Assembly (NCBI GenBank): GCA_003116855.1
Contig: BEWT01000010.1
Location: 33,329 to 97,328, forward strand
Source: Desulfurococcaceae archaeon AG1
Lineage (GTDB): Archaea > Thermoproteota > Thermoprotei_A > Sulfolobales > AG1
Reading direction: 5' to 3'
DNA length: 64,000 nucleotides
Shown: piece by piece, positions 34,564-42,176 of the stretch
Layout: every line of letters starts with the position of its first letter
How positions within the stretch are numbered: the stretch's first letter is position 1
Translations under genes and position numbers: made by a program
The notes under the pieces: generated by a model
The model's database searches: none
Seen by the model: the letters and a program-made list of their open reading frames with translations, nothing else
What the model was told of the DNA's origin: nothing

Positions 34564-37107
34564 TTGGGTATAGCTAGAGAGATAGCAGTAATGGCTGTAT
34601 CACTTATACTTATTATATTATTAACCCTATCCTTCGGATCTGTAGCATCTCTCATGAACCCCTACGCTGGTGTGTGGACAGAGATCGGAAGAGGGGATTT
34701 CAGAGGCTCTATAAAGATCAGTGTAAAAGGGATCGATAACAGCGTTACAGTGGTTTTTGACAGCGATATGGTTCCCCACATATTTGCATCGAGCTGGCGG
34801 GATGCAGCATTTGCCCTTGGATATCTCCACGCCTACCATAGATTGTGGCAAATGGATATACAGAAAAGGCTTGCTGAAGGGAGGCTCTCAGAGATTCTTG
34901 GTAATTCTACGCTGAAACAGGATATCTATATGAGGATAGTGGGGCTCTATAGAGCTGCTGTTAACACTACAAAGTGGCTTGAGAACAGCTACCCAGATGT
35001 TTACTCAATAATGGCAGCATACTCAGCAGGGGTTAACATGGCTATAGAGGGGATGAAGGCGAGGAACGAGCTGCCATTGATGTTCAAGTTGCTTGGATAC
35101 GAACCAGAGCCCTGGAGGCCTGAGGATAGCATGGCATGGGCTCTCTATATGGCTTGGGGTTTAACTAACTTCTTTGAACCATTAGAGCTAACATACTTGG
35201 CAATAAAACTAGGGCCTAGCGATACCAACATACTCTTCCCCGTCCATCCATACTATGGAGATAACGTAACAGTGATCCCTGGGGATGGGAGTATAAATAG
35301 CCTTAGAATCAACAAGGATCCCGGCTATCTCAGGAGCCTCAACTGGTTCTCACAATGGGCAACGGGAATAGATCTCAGTGATCGAGACCTTGCGCAACAG
35401 ATCCTCGACGCCATAGAATCCATACTGGATCTCAGCGGTGAGAAACCACCAGATATAGGGAGTAATAACTGGGTTGTAGGGCCCTCTAGATCCGCAACCG
35501 GTGGGGCTATAATGGCAGACGATCCTCATCTACCGCTCAATATACCAGCCATATGGTATGAGGCCCATATAAAGACTCCTGACATGAATGTGAGAGGCGT
35601 GACCCTCCCTGGCATACCATTCATAATCATAGGGTTTAACGAGCATGTTGCATGGGGTCTCACCAATACACAGATAGGCGTTATGGACTTCTATCTAGAG
35701 AAGATATCGAATGGTTCTTACCTCTATAACGGTGAGTGGAGACCTTTAAAGGTGGTTGAGGAGCCCATAAGGGTTAAGGGTTATGGTGTCTATCTATTGA
35801 AGGTAAATATAACAGCTAATGGTCCTATAATAAGCACTAAAGGAGCTCCCATATCGTTTAGATGGGTTGGTAATGCGGGGTATATGAACGATAATAGCGG
35901 GGTTACGAGACAGGTTTTAGCGATATATCTTGTTAATAAGGCTAAGAGCTACGAGGATCTGGTTAACGCTCTCAGATACTGGGATATACCCTCACAGAAC
36001 TGGGCCTTCATAGATAGGGAGAATAACTACGGGATAATAATACCCGGTCTCTTCCCATACAGGAGTGTTAGGCTTCCCGATGGCGATGTGGTTAGGGTTA
36101 TCGGGTCTAGATCTATACTTAACGGGAGTGGTGGCTATGCGTGGGAAGGTTACGTGCCCTACGAGCAGATACCGAGAACCATTAATCCACAGAGAGGTTG
36201 GGCTGCAGCGCCCAACCAGATGAGCGTTGGTCCCTATTACCCATACTTTATCCTGGGGAGCTGGTGGGATCCTGGTGCTAGGGCTCAGAGGATATATCAG
36301 CTCCTCTCCAGCAAGGATAAGCACTCGGTTGAGGATATGATGAAATACCAATCAGATATATATCTATGGTATGCCTCGTCATCAATCCCCACGCTTATCA
36401 GGGCGGTTGAGGGGTATAGGGATCTAAGCCCCGTCGAGCTCAAAGCCCTCGAGATCCTCAGATCGTGGGATTATAGGATGGATAAGAATCTAGTTGCACC
36501 AACAATATGGTGGGCTTGGTTCTCAGCTCTCTACGACGAGTCTTTCGCAAAAATATATACAGATCACGGGATCAAGCTGAGACTCTATCCCACGGAAGAC
36601 GCGCTGGTATGGCTGATCCATAATATGCCTAGCTCGAAATGGTTTGGTGGAAACCTAAGCGATGCCGCTAGAAAAGCCCTCTCAAAAGCCATAAGTAGCC
36701 TTAAAGCTATATACGGCGATGATATTAACTCTTGGGTATGGGGGAAGGTTCATAGGCTATATATAGCCCACCTAAGCGGGCTTAAACCCCTATCTATAGA
36801 ACCAGTGCCTGAGGATGGGGCCTCAGCAACTCTGATGAACGCTGGCTTCCAATACGATCTCAGAAACCTTGGGAGAGAGGTGTTTGTCAGAACGGGCCCC
36901 AGCTGGAGGATTATAGCATATGTCGAGAGAGGATCTATAAAGGCTTATGGGATATACCCAGGTGGTCAGAGCGAGAATCCTGTTAGTGATTATTACAAGA
37001 ACTTCTTTGACACGTGGTATAGCTATAAATATAGGGAACTAGATCTCCCAACAAACCCAGAGGCTGTTAGAAGCAAGATAGCCACGATCGATATAGTGCC
37101 TGGGTAG
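34564..37107 (+). CDS. Penicillin acylase family (S45) N-terminal-nucleophile hydrolase
   Basis: An Ntn hydrolase precursor of 847 residues. A signal or anchor helix (EIAVMAVSLILIILLTLSFG) is followed by the alpha chain with DMVPHIFASSWRDAAFALGY and AYHRLWQMDIQKRLAEGRLS, both family hallmarks. Autocleavage should occur before Ser300 in DIGSNNWVVGPSRSATGG, which starts the beta chain; next come DDPHLPLNIPAIWYE and PGIPFIIIGFNEHVAWGLTN, with the beta-chain Asn. It probably acts outside the membrane, hydrolysing amide bonds such as acyl-homoserine lactones, N-acyl amino acids or antibiotics; the substrate is not visible. The TTG start at 34564 keeps the signal. A small membrane protein gene follows 10 nt later. 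Confidence 0.93.
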   Translation: MGIAREIAVMAVSLILIILLTLSFGSVASLMNPYAGVWTEIGRGDFRGSIKISVKGIDNSVTVVFDSDMVPHIFASSWRDAAFALGYLHAYHRLWQMDIQKRLAEGRLSEILGNSTLKQDIYMRIVGLYRAAVNTTKWLENSYPDVYSIMAAYSAGVNMAIEGMKARNELPLMFKLLGYEPEPWRPEDSMAWALYMAWGLTNFFEPLELTYLAIKLGPSDTNILFPVHPYYGDNVTVIPGDGSINSLRINKDPGYLRSLNWFSQWATGIDLSDRDLAQQILDAIESILDLSGEKPPDIGSNNWVVGPSRSATGGAIMADDPHLPLNIPAIWYEAHIKTPDMNVRGVTLPGIPFIIIGFNEHVAWGLTNTQIGVMDFYLEKISNGSYLYNGEWRPLKVVEEPIRVKGYGVYLLKVNITANGPIISTKGAPISFRWVGNAGYMNDNSGVTRQVLAIYLVNKAKSYEDLVNALRYWDIPSQNWAFIDRENNYGIIIPGLFPYRSVRLPDGDVVRVIGSRSILNGSGGYAWEGYVPYEQIPRTINPQRGWAAAPNQMSVGPYYPYFILGSWWDPGARAQRIYQLLSSKDKHSVEDMMKYQSDIYLWYASSSIPTLIRAVEGYRDLSPVELKALEILRSWDYRMDKNLVAPTIWWAWFSALYDESFAKIYTDHGIKLRLYPTEDALVWLIHNMPSSKWFGGNLSDAARKALSKAISSLKAIYGDDINSWVWGKVHRLYIAHLSGLKPLSIEPVPEDGASATLMNAGFQYDLRNLGREVFVRTGPSWRIIAYVERGSIKAYGIYPGGQSENPVSDYYKNFFDTWYSYKYRELDLPTNPEAVRSKIATIDIVPG

Positions 37108-37117
37108 GTGATCTTGG

Positions 37118-37507
37118 ATGGGTATGTTTAGAGATCACATATACCCGATAATATCTGGGATCATTATAGGTATAGTGGGAGGCGTTCTTGGTCTTGACTG
37201 GCTATGGATATCAATCCTCATAGCAATACCGCTAGCCATCCTATCACCTAACAGCGCTCGAGCAGGAGCCATTAACAGCATTATAGCCTCTCTAGTGGTG
37301 TTTACAGCCCCCATTATAACCAGGATCTCCATGGATCCGCGGACGATGAGAATGCTAGATATACTATCATCTATAACCGGGCTTAGCTGGCAAGTAATAA
37401 TAGCAATACCAATAATAGTTTACATTGTAATATCGCTACTAGCATGCATAGCTATCATATCTATGAAAAGGGTAACGATAGAACTACGCACCAAGCGGAT
37501 CGGCTAG
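37118..37507 (+). CDS. Small membrane protein (four spans), unknown function
   Basis: A 129-residue protein with four hydrophobic segments, GIIIGIVGGVLGLDWLWISI among them, and short loops. The pattern of glycine-rich first span and Ile-rich last span resembles several small archaeal membrane proteins, but I cannot name a family. It starts 10 nt after the penicillin-acylase-type gene with GGTGATC as ribosome-binding site, so they are one operon. It may help anchor or export the hydrolase, which is inference from position only. Confidence 0.7.
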   Translation: MGMFRDHIYPIISGIIIGIVGGVLGLDWLWISILIAIPLAILSPNSARAGAINSIIASLVVFTAPIITRISMDPRTMRMLDILSSITGLSWQVIIAIPIIVYIVISLLACIAIISMKRVTIELRTKRIG

Positions 37508-37755
37508 AAACACTGCAACCTTAGAACAGATCTCTCCAGACAATTTTTACAACGCACTGTCACAATATGCTGGTTACCTAGCTAGTTTTTTGATACACAC
37601 AAGCAGGAATTTATAATTTGAAACTGATATTTGGGCAATAGGTTAGGTGGTGAAAGATCGTTCCATATAACACTTGTTGTAGCAAGCCTGGGAAAAAGGA
37701 TTCGTAACCTCTCCATTATTAATCTTTATTTGCTAGTCTTCTATGGAGCTCTAAG

Positions 37756-39132
37756 ATGTATCATAACTGGATCCCGAACTCGGATCCCGAGATCAAGGCT
37801 TCAATGCTAAAGAGTATTGGTAAAAACATAGATGATCTTTTCGCAGACATACCAGAGCCTATAAGGCTTAAGAAGAACCTTAACGTAGGATTTGGGAAAC
37901 CGTTATCTGAGTACGAGGTTCTCAGACTCGTCGATAGGATATTGTCTAAGAACAAAGTATTCAGGGATCCTCCCCCATTCATAGGAGGCGGGATATGTGC
38001 TAGCCACACCCCCTCTATAGTCAGGCTCCTCTCACTAAGGGGCGAGGTTTACACAGCATATACTCCTTATCAGCCTGAGATAAACCAGGGTATTCTTCAA
38101 GCTTTGTTCGAGTATCAAAGCATGATGGCTGAGCTATACGGTGTTGATGTTGTTAACGCCTCTATGTATGATGGCTCGACGGCTGTTGCTGAGGCCTTCA
38201 GGCTTGCCATGAGGGTTACTGGGAGGAGGAAGATCCTTGTCCCCGAGACCATGAACCCCTTCCATAGATCTGTTGCCAACACATGGATCTCGCCTGTCGG
38301 GGGTGTTATTGTAGAGTATAGGGTTGATGGGAGAGGACAACCTTTGATCCAGGATTTGACCAGTAAAGTTGATGGGGAGACAGCTGCCGTCTATCTAGAA
38401 AACCCATCCTTCCTTGGAAACCTGGTAGAGGAGCCTGAAGAGATAGAAAGCATAGCTAGGAGTAAGGGATCCTTGTTTGTTGTCTTCTCAGACCCTGTAA
38501 GCCTAGGGGTTATAAAGCCTCCTGGAAACTATGGTGCCGATATAGTTGTTGGCGATGGACAAGGCCTTGGTTTGGGGCTTAACTATGGAGGCCCTGGGCT
38601 AGGGATCCTCGGGATCAGAATGGATCAAGGGTTGTTGAAACAACTCCCAGGAAGGCTGGTTGGCGCGACGCTCGATTCGAATGGTAATAGGGGTTACGCG
38701 CTGATCCTCCAGACCAGGGAGCAACATATTAGGAGGGAGAAGGCAACGAGCAATATAACCACAAACTCCTCCCTCATGGCGATTATGGGAGCTATATATA
38801 TCTCATACCTAGGCTGGAATGGATTAAGAAGACTTGGGGAAAGCATTTTGAAGAGGACTAGATATGTTGTCGAGAATATCAGAAAAAGACTCTCAGGCAG
38901 GGTCTCTATAGCTATCGATACAGATCTTTTCTTTAAAGAGGTGCCCTTGAGATTTCATAGGAGGAGTTACGAAGAGATCCATAGGGATCTTTTGGCTAGA
39001 GGCATCCACGGAGGGTTGTGGTTAAAAGATCTTCTAAAGGGTTATGAGGATTGCTCCCTATTCTGCTTCTCAGAGGTTCATAGCAAGAGCGACATAGATC
39101 TCCTTATAAACGCTCTAGACGAGGTGAGCTGA
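37756..39132 (+). CDS. gcvPA: Glycine decarboxylase (P-protein) subunit 1
   Basis: The N-terminal half of the glycine cleavage system P-protein, encoded separately as in archaea and many bacteria. The 458-residue subunit shows FIGGGICASHTPSIVRLLSL, YTAYTPYQPEINQGILQALF and EYQSMMAELYGVDVVNASMY, all family signatures, and GDGQGLGLGLNYGGPGLGIL. It has no PLP lysine; that is in subunit 2. The ATG start lies after a TATA-like aatctttatt near 37720. The stop is followed one nt later by the gcvPB start, so the subunits are coupled. No gcvT, gcvH or lpd is in the window. Confidence 0.97.
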   Translation: MYHNWIPNSDPEIKASMLKSIGKNIDDLFADIPEPIRLKKNLNVGFGKPLSEYEVLRLVDRILSKNKVFRDPPPFIGGGICASHTPSIVRLLSLRGEVYTAYTPYQPEINQGILQALFEYQSMMAELYGVDVVNASMYDGSTAVAEAFRLAMRVTGRRKILVPETMNPFHRSVANTWISPVGGVIVEYRVDGRGQPLIQDLTSKVDGETAAVYLENPSFLGNLVEEPEEIESIARSKGSLFVVFSDPVSLGVIKPPGNYGADIVVGDGQGLGLGLNYGGPGLGILGIRMDQGLLKQLPGRLVGATLDSNGNRGYALILQTREQHIRREKATSNITTNSSLMAIMGAIYISYLGWNGLRRLGESILKRTRYVVENIRKRLSGRVSIAIDTDLFFKEVPLRFHRRSYEEIHRDLLARGIHGGLWLKDLLKGYEDCSLFCFSEVHSKSDIDLLINALDEVS

Positions 39133-39133
39133 T

Positions 39134-40645
39134 ATGTGGAGACAGGCTAGGTGGGACGAGGATCTCTTGCTAGAACGTGGAAAGAGATCGTCCGCAGGAC
39201 CTCTCATCCCCTTCGAGGATCAGTTTAACGAGATCGAGATAAAGATCCCCGAGAACCTGTTGAGAAAGGACGAGCCCTCAATACCAACGCTCTCCGAGAT
39301 CGAGGTTGTTAGACACTACACCAGGCTATCCCAGATGTCATATGGCGTAGATCTAGGACCGGTTCCTCTTGGCTCGTGTACCATGAAGTATAATCCTAAG
39401 ATGTTAGATCTCATAGCCATGGATCCAAGGATCGTCGAGCTCCACCCCCTACAGGATATCGATACGGTGCAAGGTATCCTGGAAATAATATATCTCACCG
39501 AGAGATGGTTAGCCGAAATCACTGGTATGGATAGATGCAGCTTCCAACCCCCAGCAGGGGCTGCTGGCGAGTTTGCAGGAGCCCTTATGATTAGGAAATA
39601 CCACCTCGATAGAGGTGAAGAGAGGGATGAGATGCTCATCCCAGACTCTGCTCATGGAAGCAATCCCGCCAGCGCTGCGATGGCAGGCTTCAAGGTTGTT
39701 AGAATCCCCACAGGCCCTGACGGAGAGGTCTCTATAGAAGCATTAAAAGCTTCTGTTGGTTCGAGAACCGCTGGGATTATGCTCACCAACCCAAACACCC
39801 TCGGAATCTTTGAGAGCAGGATACTCGAGATCTCTGATATAGTCCATGGGGCTGGAGGGCTTCTATACTATGATGGGGCTAACCTTAACGGGATAATGGG
39901 GATTGCAAGGCCGGGGGATATGGGCTTCGATATAGTTCACCTCAACCTGCACAAGACATTCGCAACACCCCATGGAGGTGGGGGACCTGGAGGAGGTGTT
40001 GTATGCGCTAGGGGAGAGCTTGTAGACTATCTCCCGAGACCCTTAGTAGAGAGAAAAGGTAATAAGTACTACTGGGATTATGAGTGTAAGAAATGCATAG
40101 GAACCGTTAGGGCTTTCTATGGAAATATAGTGCCAGTTGTAAGGACATTCGCATATATAGCGATGCTAGGTCCCCAAGGGTTGAGAGAGGTCTCCGAGGT
40201 CTCTGTATTGAATACAAACTACTTTATAAAGAAGATCCTTGAGAAACCATATTACGAGCTACCCTATGCGCCCGAGAAACCCAGGAAACACGAGGTTGTT
40301 ATAAGCGCAAGCAAGATAGCAAAAGAGACCGGTGTGACGACAGAGGATATAGCTAAGGCACTGCTTAATGAAGGGCTCCACGCTCCAACAATATATTTCC
40401 CACTCATAGTTAGCGAAGCCCTAATGGTGGAGTTCACAGAGACAGAGCCTAGAGAGGTTATAGAAACATATGCAGAGATCCTCAACAAGATCGCAGAGAA
40501 GGCTTATAGAAATCCCGAAGAGGTTAAGAAAACACCGAGCAACACCTCAGTGTCCAGGCTTGATATGGTTAGGGCGAACCACCCGAAAACGCTGGCACCA
40601 AGTTATAAGCTATATAGACTTGTATACAGTGATCCAGGCAAGTGA
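39134..40645 (+). CDS. gcvPB: Glycine decarboxylase (P-protein) subunit 2
   Basis: The C-terminal half of the P-protein, 503 residues, containing the PLP-binding lysine in HLNLHKTFATPHGGGGPGGG. Other signatures are SYGVDLGPVPLGSCTMKYNP near the start, QPPAGAAGEFAGALMIRKYH and DSAHGSNPASAAMAGFKVV. With subunit 1 it decarboxylates glycine and passes the aminomethyl group to lipoyl-GcvH. The length is normal and all active-site blocks are intact. The gene ends 26 nt before the tRNA-Asn gene on the other strand. Confidence 0.97.
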   Translation: MWRQARWDEDLLLERGKRSSAGPLIPFEDQFNEIEIKIPENLLRKDEPSIPTLSEIEVVRHYTRLSQMSYGVDLGPVPLGSCTMKYNPKMLDLIAMDPRIVELHPLQDIDTVQGILEIIYLTERWLAEITGMDRCSFQPPAGAAGEFAGALMIRKYHLDRGEERDEMLIPDSAHGSNPASAAMAGFKVVRIPTGPDGEVSIEALKASVGSRTAGIMLTNPNTLGIFESRILEISDIVHGAGGLLYYDGANLNGIMGIARPGDMGFDIVHLNLHKTFATPHGGGGPGGGVVCARGELVDYLPRPLVERKGNKYYWDYECKKCIGTVRAFYGNIVPVVRTFAYIAMLGPQGLREVSEVSVLNTNYFIKKILEKPYYELPYAPEKPRKHEVVISASKIAKETGVTTEDIAKALLNEGLHAPTIYFPLIVSEALMVEFTETEPREVIETYAEILNKIAEKAYRNPEEVKKTPSNTSVSRLDMVRANHPKTLAPSYKLYRLVYSDPGK

Positions 40646-40671
40646 TCCTCGACTATTTTTAACAAAAATAC

Positions 40672-40747
40672 TGGCGCCGGGGGGAGGATTCGAACCTCCG
40701 ACCACCGGGTTAACAGCCCGGCGCTCTACCAGCTGAGCTACCCCGGC
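40672..40747 (-). tRNA. tRNA-Asn (GUU)
   Basis: Folds on the minus strand as acceptor GCCGGGG/CCCCGGC, D-stem GCUC/GAGC, anticodon stem CCGGG/CCCGG with loop CUGUUAA (anticodon GUU), variable loop UGGUC, T-arm GGAGG-UUCGAAU-CCUCC, discriminator G, and an encoded CCA. No intron. A TATA-like gattatagag lies about 15-20 nt upstream on the minus strand. Confidence 0.96.
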
Positions 40748-41045
40748 CCATATCTCTATAATCTTCTAAGGCTTTTTAGCTTTCTGCTAGCTTTCGATCA
40801 ATAATATCAAAGAATCAACAAGTACAGGGGTTTCAATGTAACATGCATAGATCTCCTTATTTGCGGATCACGTATTGCTATCAGCCTAACCGCACGGAGT
40901 TCCAATAACAGGATCTTTCTGGATGGTTTAGAGCATGCTTAGACGATCACCAAGGATCTATTTGATATTATGAGGAAAGGTTCGTATAATTTAAAAAATG
41001 ACTCCACATGTTTAGTTCATCAAGATATGGATCATAGATCTCCAT
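40748..41045. other. Intergenic region, tRNA-Asn to HtpX-like gene
   Basis: About 300 bp of AT-rich DNA with no convincing ORF. A stretch ctggatggtttagagcatgc (about 40919-40938) faintly recalls the first R1 hairpin but is too degraded to call. TATA-like ataatttaaaaaa near 40986-40998 probably serves the next gene. Confidence 0.4.
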
Positions 41046-42173
41046 ATGCGAACCCTTATTAGCTTCTACACTATCTATTATCATTGGGTAGCCGGAATGT
41101 TCCTGTTCTTTAGCCCAATAGCATTAGTATTAACAGTGCTTGGATATATAGTGATGTTTCTTTTAGCTGCCACTATAGCGCCAAAGGTTGCTGGGAAGCT
41201 CTCAGGAACTTTCTCGCTATACAGCTCAATGGTTCTAACGCTCGTCCTGATAATATTCGTTTTCTCAGCAACCCTAGCAGCGATAATATATGCTATCCAG
41301 CTGTGGCAGGGTGCTCCAGTAAATCTCACCGATCCATCGGTTGTGTGGGGCTTTATAGTCCCTATAATGGCTTTCGTCATAATAGCTAACCTGATAACAT
41401 ACCTAATATCCCCCTTCATGATAAACATGTTCTACGGAGCCAGGCCGGATCAGAGGCTTCAGGAGATAGTTAATAGGGTTGCCCAGAGGCTTGGTGTAAA
41501 GCCTCCCAAAGCTGTGAGGGTAAGAGGTCCTCCCAACGCATTTGCATATGGAAACATAGTGACTGGAAAGTATGTTGCTGTTACCGATGGTATGATGGAG
41601 CTTGTGGATCAGAACGAGCTTGAGGCCGTTATAGGGCATGAGATAGGGCATCATAAGCATAGAGATAACGCTATAATGCTCTTCCTCGGAATACTCCCCT
41701 CGGTTATATACTACCTAGGAGTAAGCCTTGTACACCTAGCACTATGGGGAGGCAATGCTGGAAGGAGAAACAGCTCTGGAAACGCCACAATAGCCATAGT
41801 AGGGATAGCTGCTGTCATAGTATCCTTTGTTCTCCAGATCCTGATCCTAGCCTTCAGTAGACTTAGAGAATACTATGCAGACCTAGAGGGGGCTAGAGCG
41901 GCTGGTAAGAGCGCTATGCAGGCAGCTCTTGCTAAGATACATATATTCTACCGCAGGAACGAAGATATCCACCAGAGCGTTAAGGATAGCAAGATGAGAG
42001 CCCTATTCATATACGCCTTAACAGATGCTGTTGCAGAGCCCTTCTACAGGGTTTCGAGGGCTGATATAGAGAGGATCATGAGGTCTGAGTACTCACCGAT
42101 CGAAGAGATCCTAGCCACACACCCACCGATCCCCAAGAGGCTAAGATTCCTAGAAAACCTCACCTGGATCTAG
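41046..42173 (+). CDS. htpX: HtpX-like M48 membrane metalloprotease
   Basis: A zinc protease of the M48 family, probably in membrane protein quality control. The 375 residues include two N-terminal span pairs (about 15-45 and 60-125), a cytoplasmic part with VRGPPNAFAYGN, and the zinc site AVIGHEIGHHKHRDN (His198, Glu199, His202). The third ligand Glu lies in SRLREYYADLEGA, flanked by hydrophobic spans between 210 and 275. The final segment ILATHPPIPKRLRFLENL is the typical HtpX end (HPP). It resembles archaeal HtpX homologues closely. It converges with the second Lhr helicase gene, leaving 3 nt between the stop codons. Confidence 0.93.
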   Translation: MRTLISFYTIYYHWVAGMFLFFSPIALVLTVLGYIVMFLLAATIAPKVAGKLSGTFSLYSSMVLTLVLIIFVFSATLAAIIYAIQLWQGAPVNLTDPSVVWGFIVPIMAFVIIANLITYLISPFMINMFYGARPDQRLQEIVNRVAQRLGVKPPKAVRVRGPPNAFAYGNIVTGKYVAVTDGMMELVDQNELEAVIGHEIGHHKHRDNAIMLFLGILPSVIYYLGVSLVHLALWGGNAGRRNSSGNATIAIVGIAAVIVSFVLQILILAFSRLREYYADLEGARAAGKSAMQAALAKIHIFYRRNEDIHQSVKDSKMRALFIYALTDAVAEPFYRVSRADIERIMRSEYSPIEEILATHPPIPKRLRFLENLTWI

Positions 42174-42176
42174 ATC

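Noticed and set aside
40919..40960. ctggatggtttagagcatgc resembling R1 hairpin 1
   Set aside because: Only a short partial match with no TATA box, no second stem and poor pairing.
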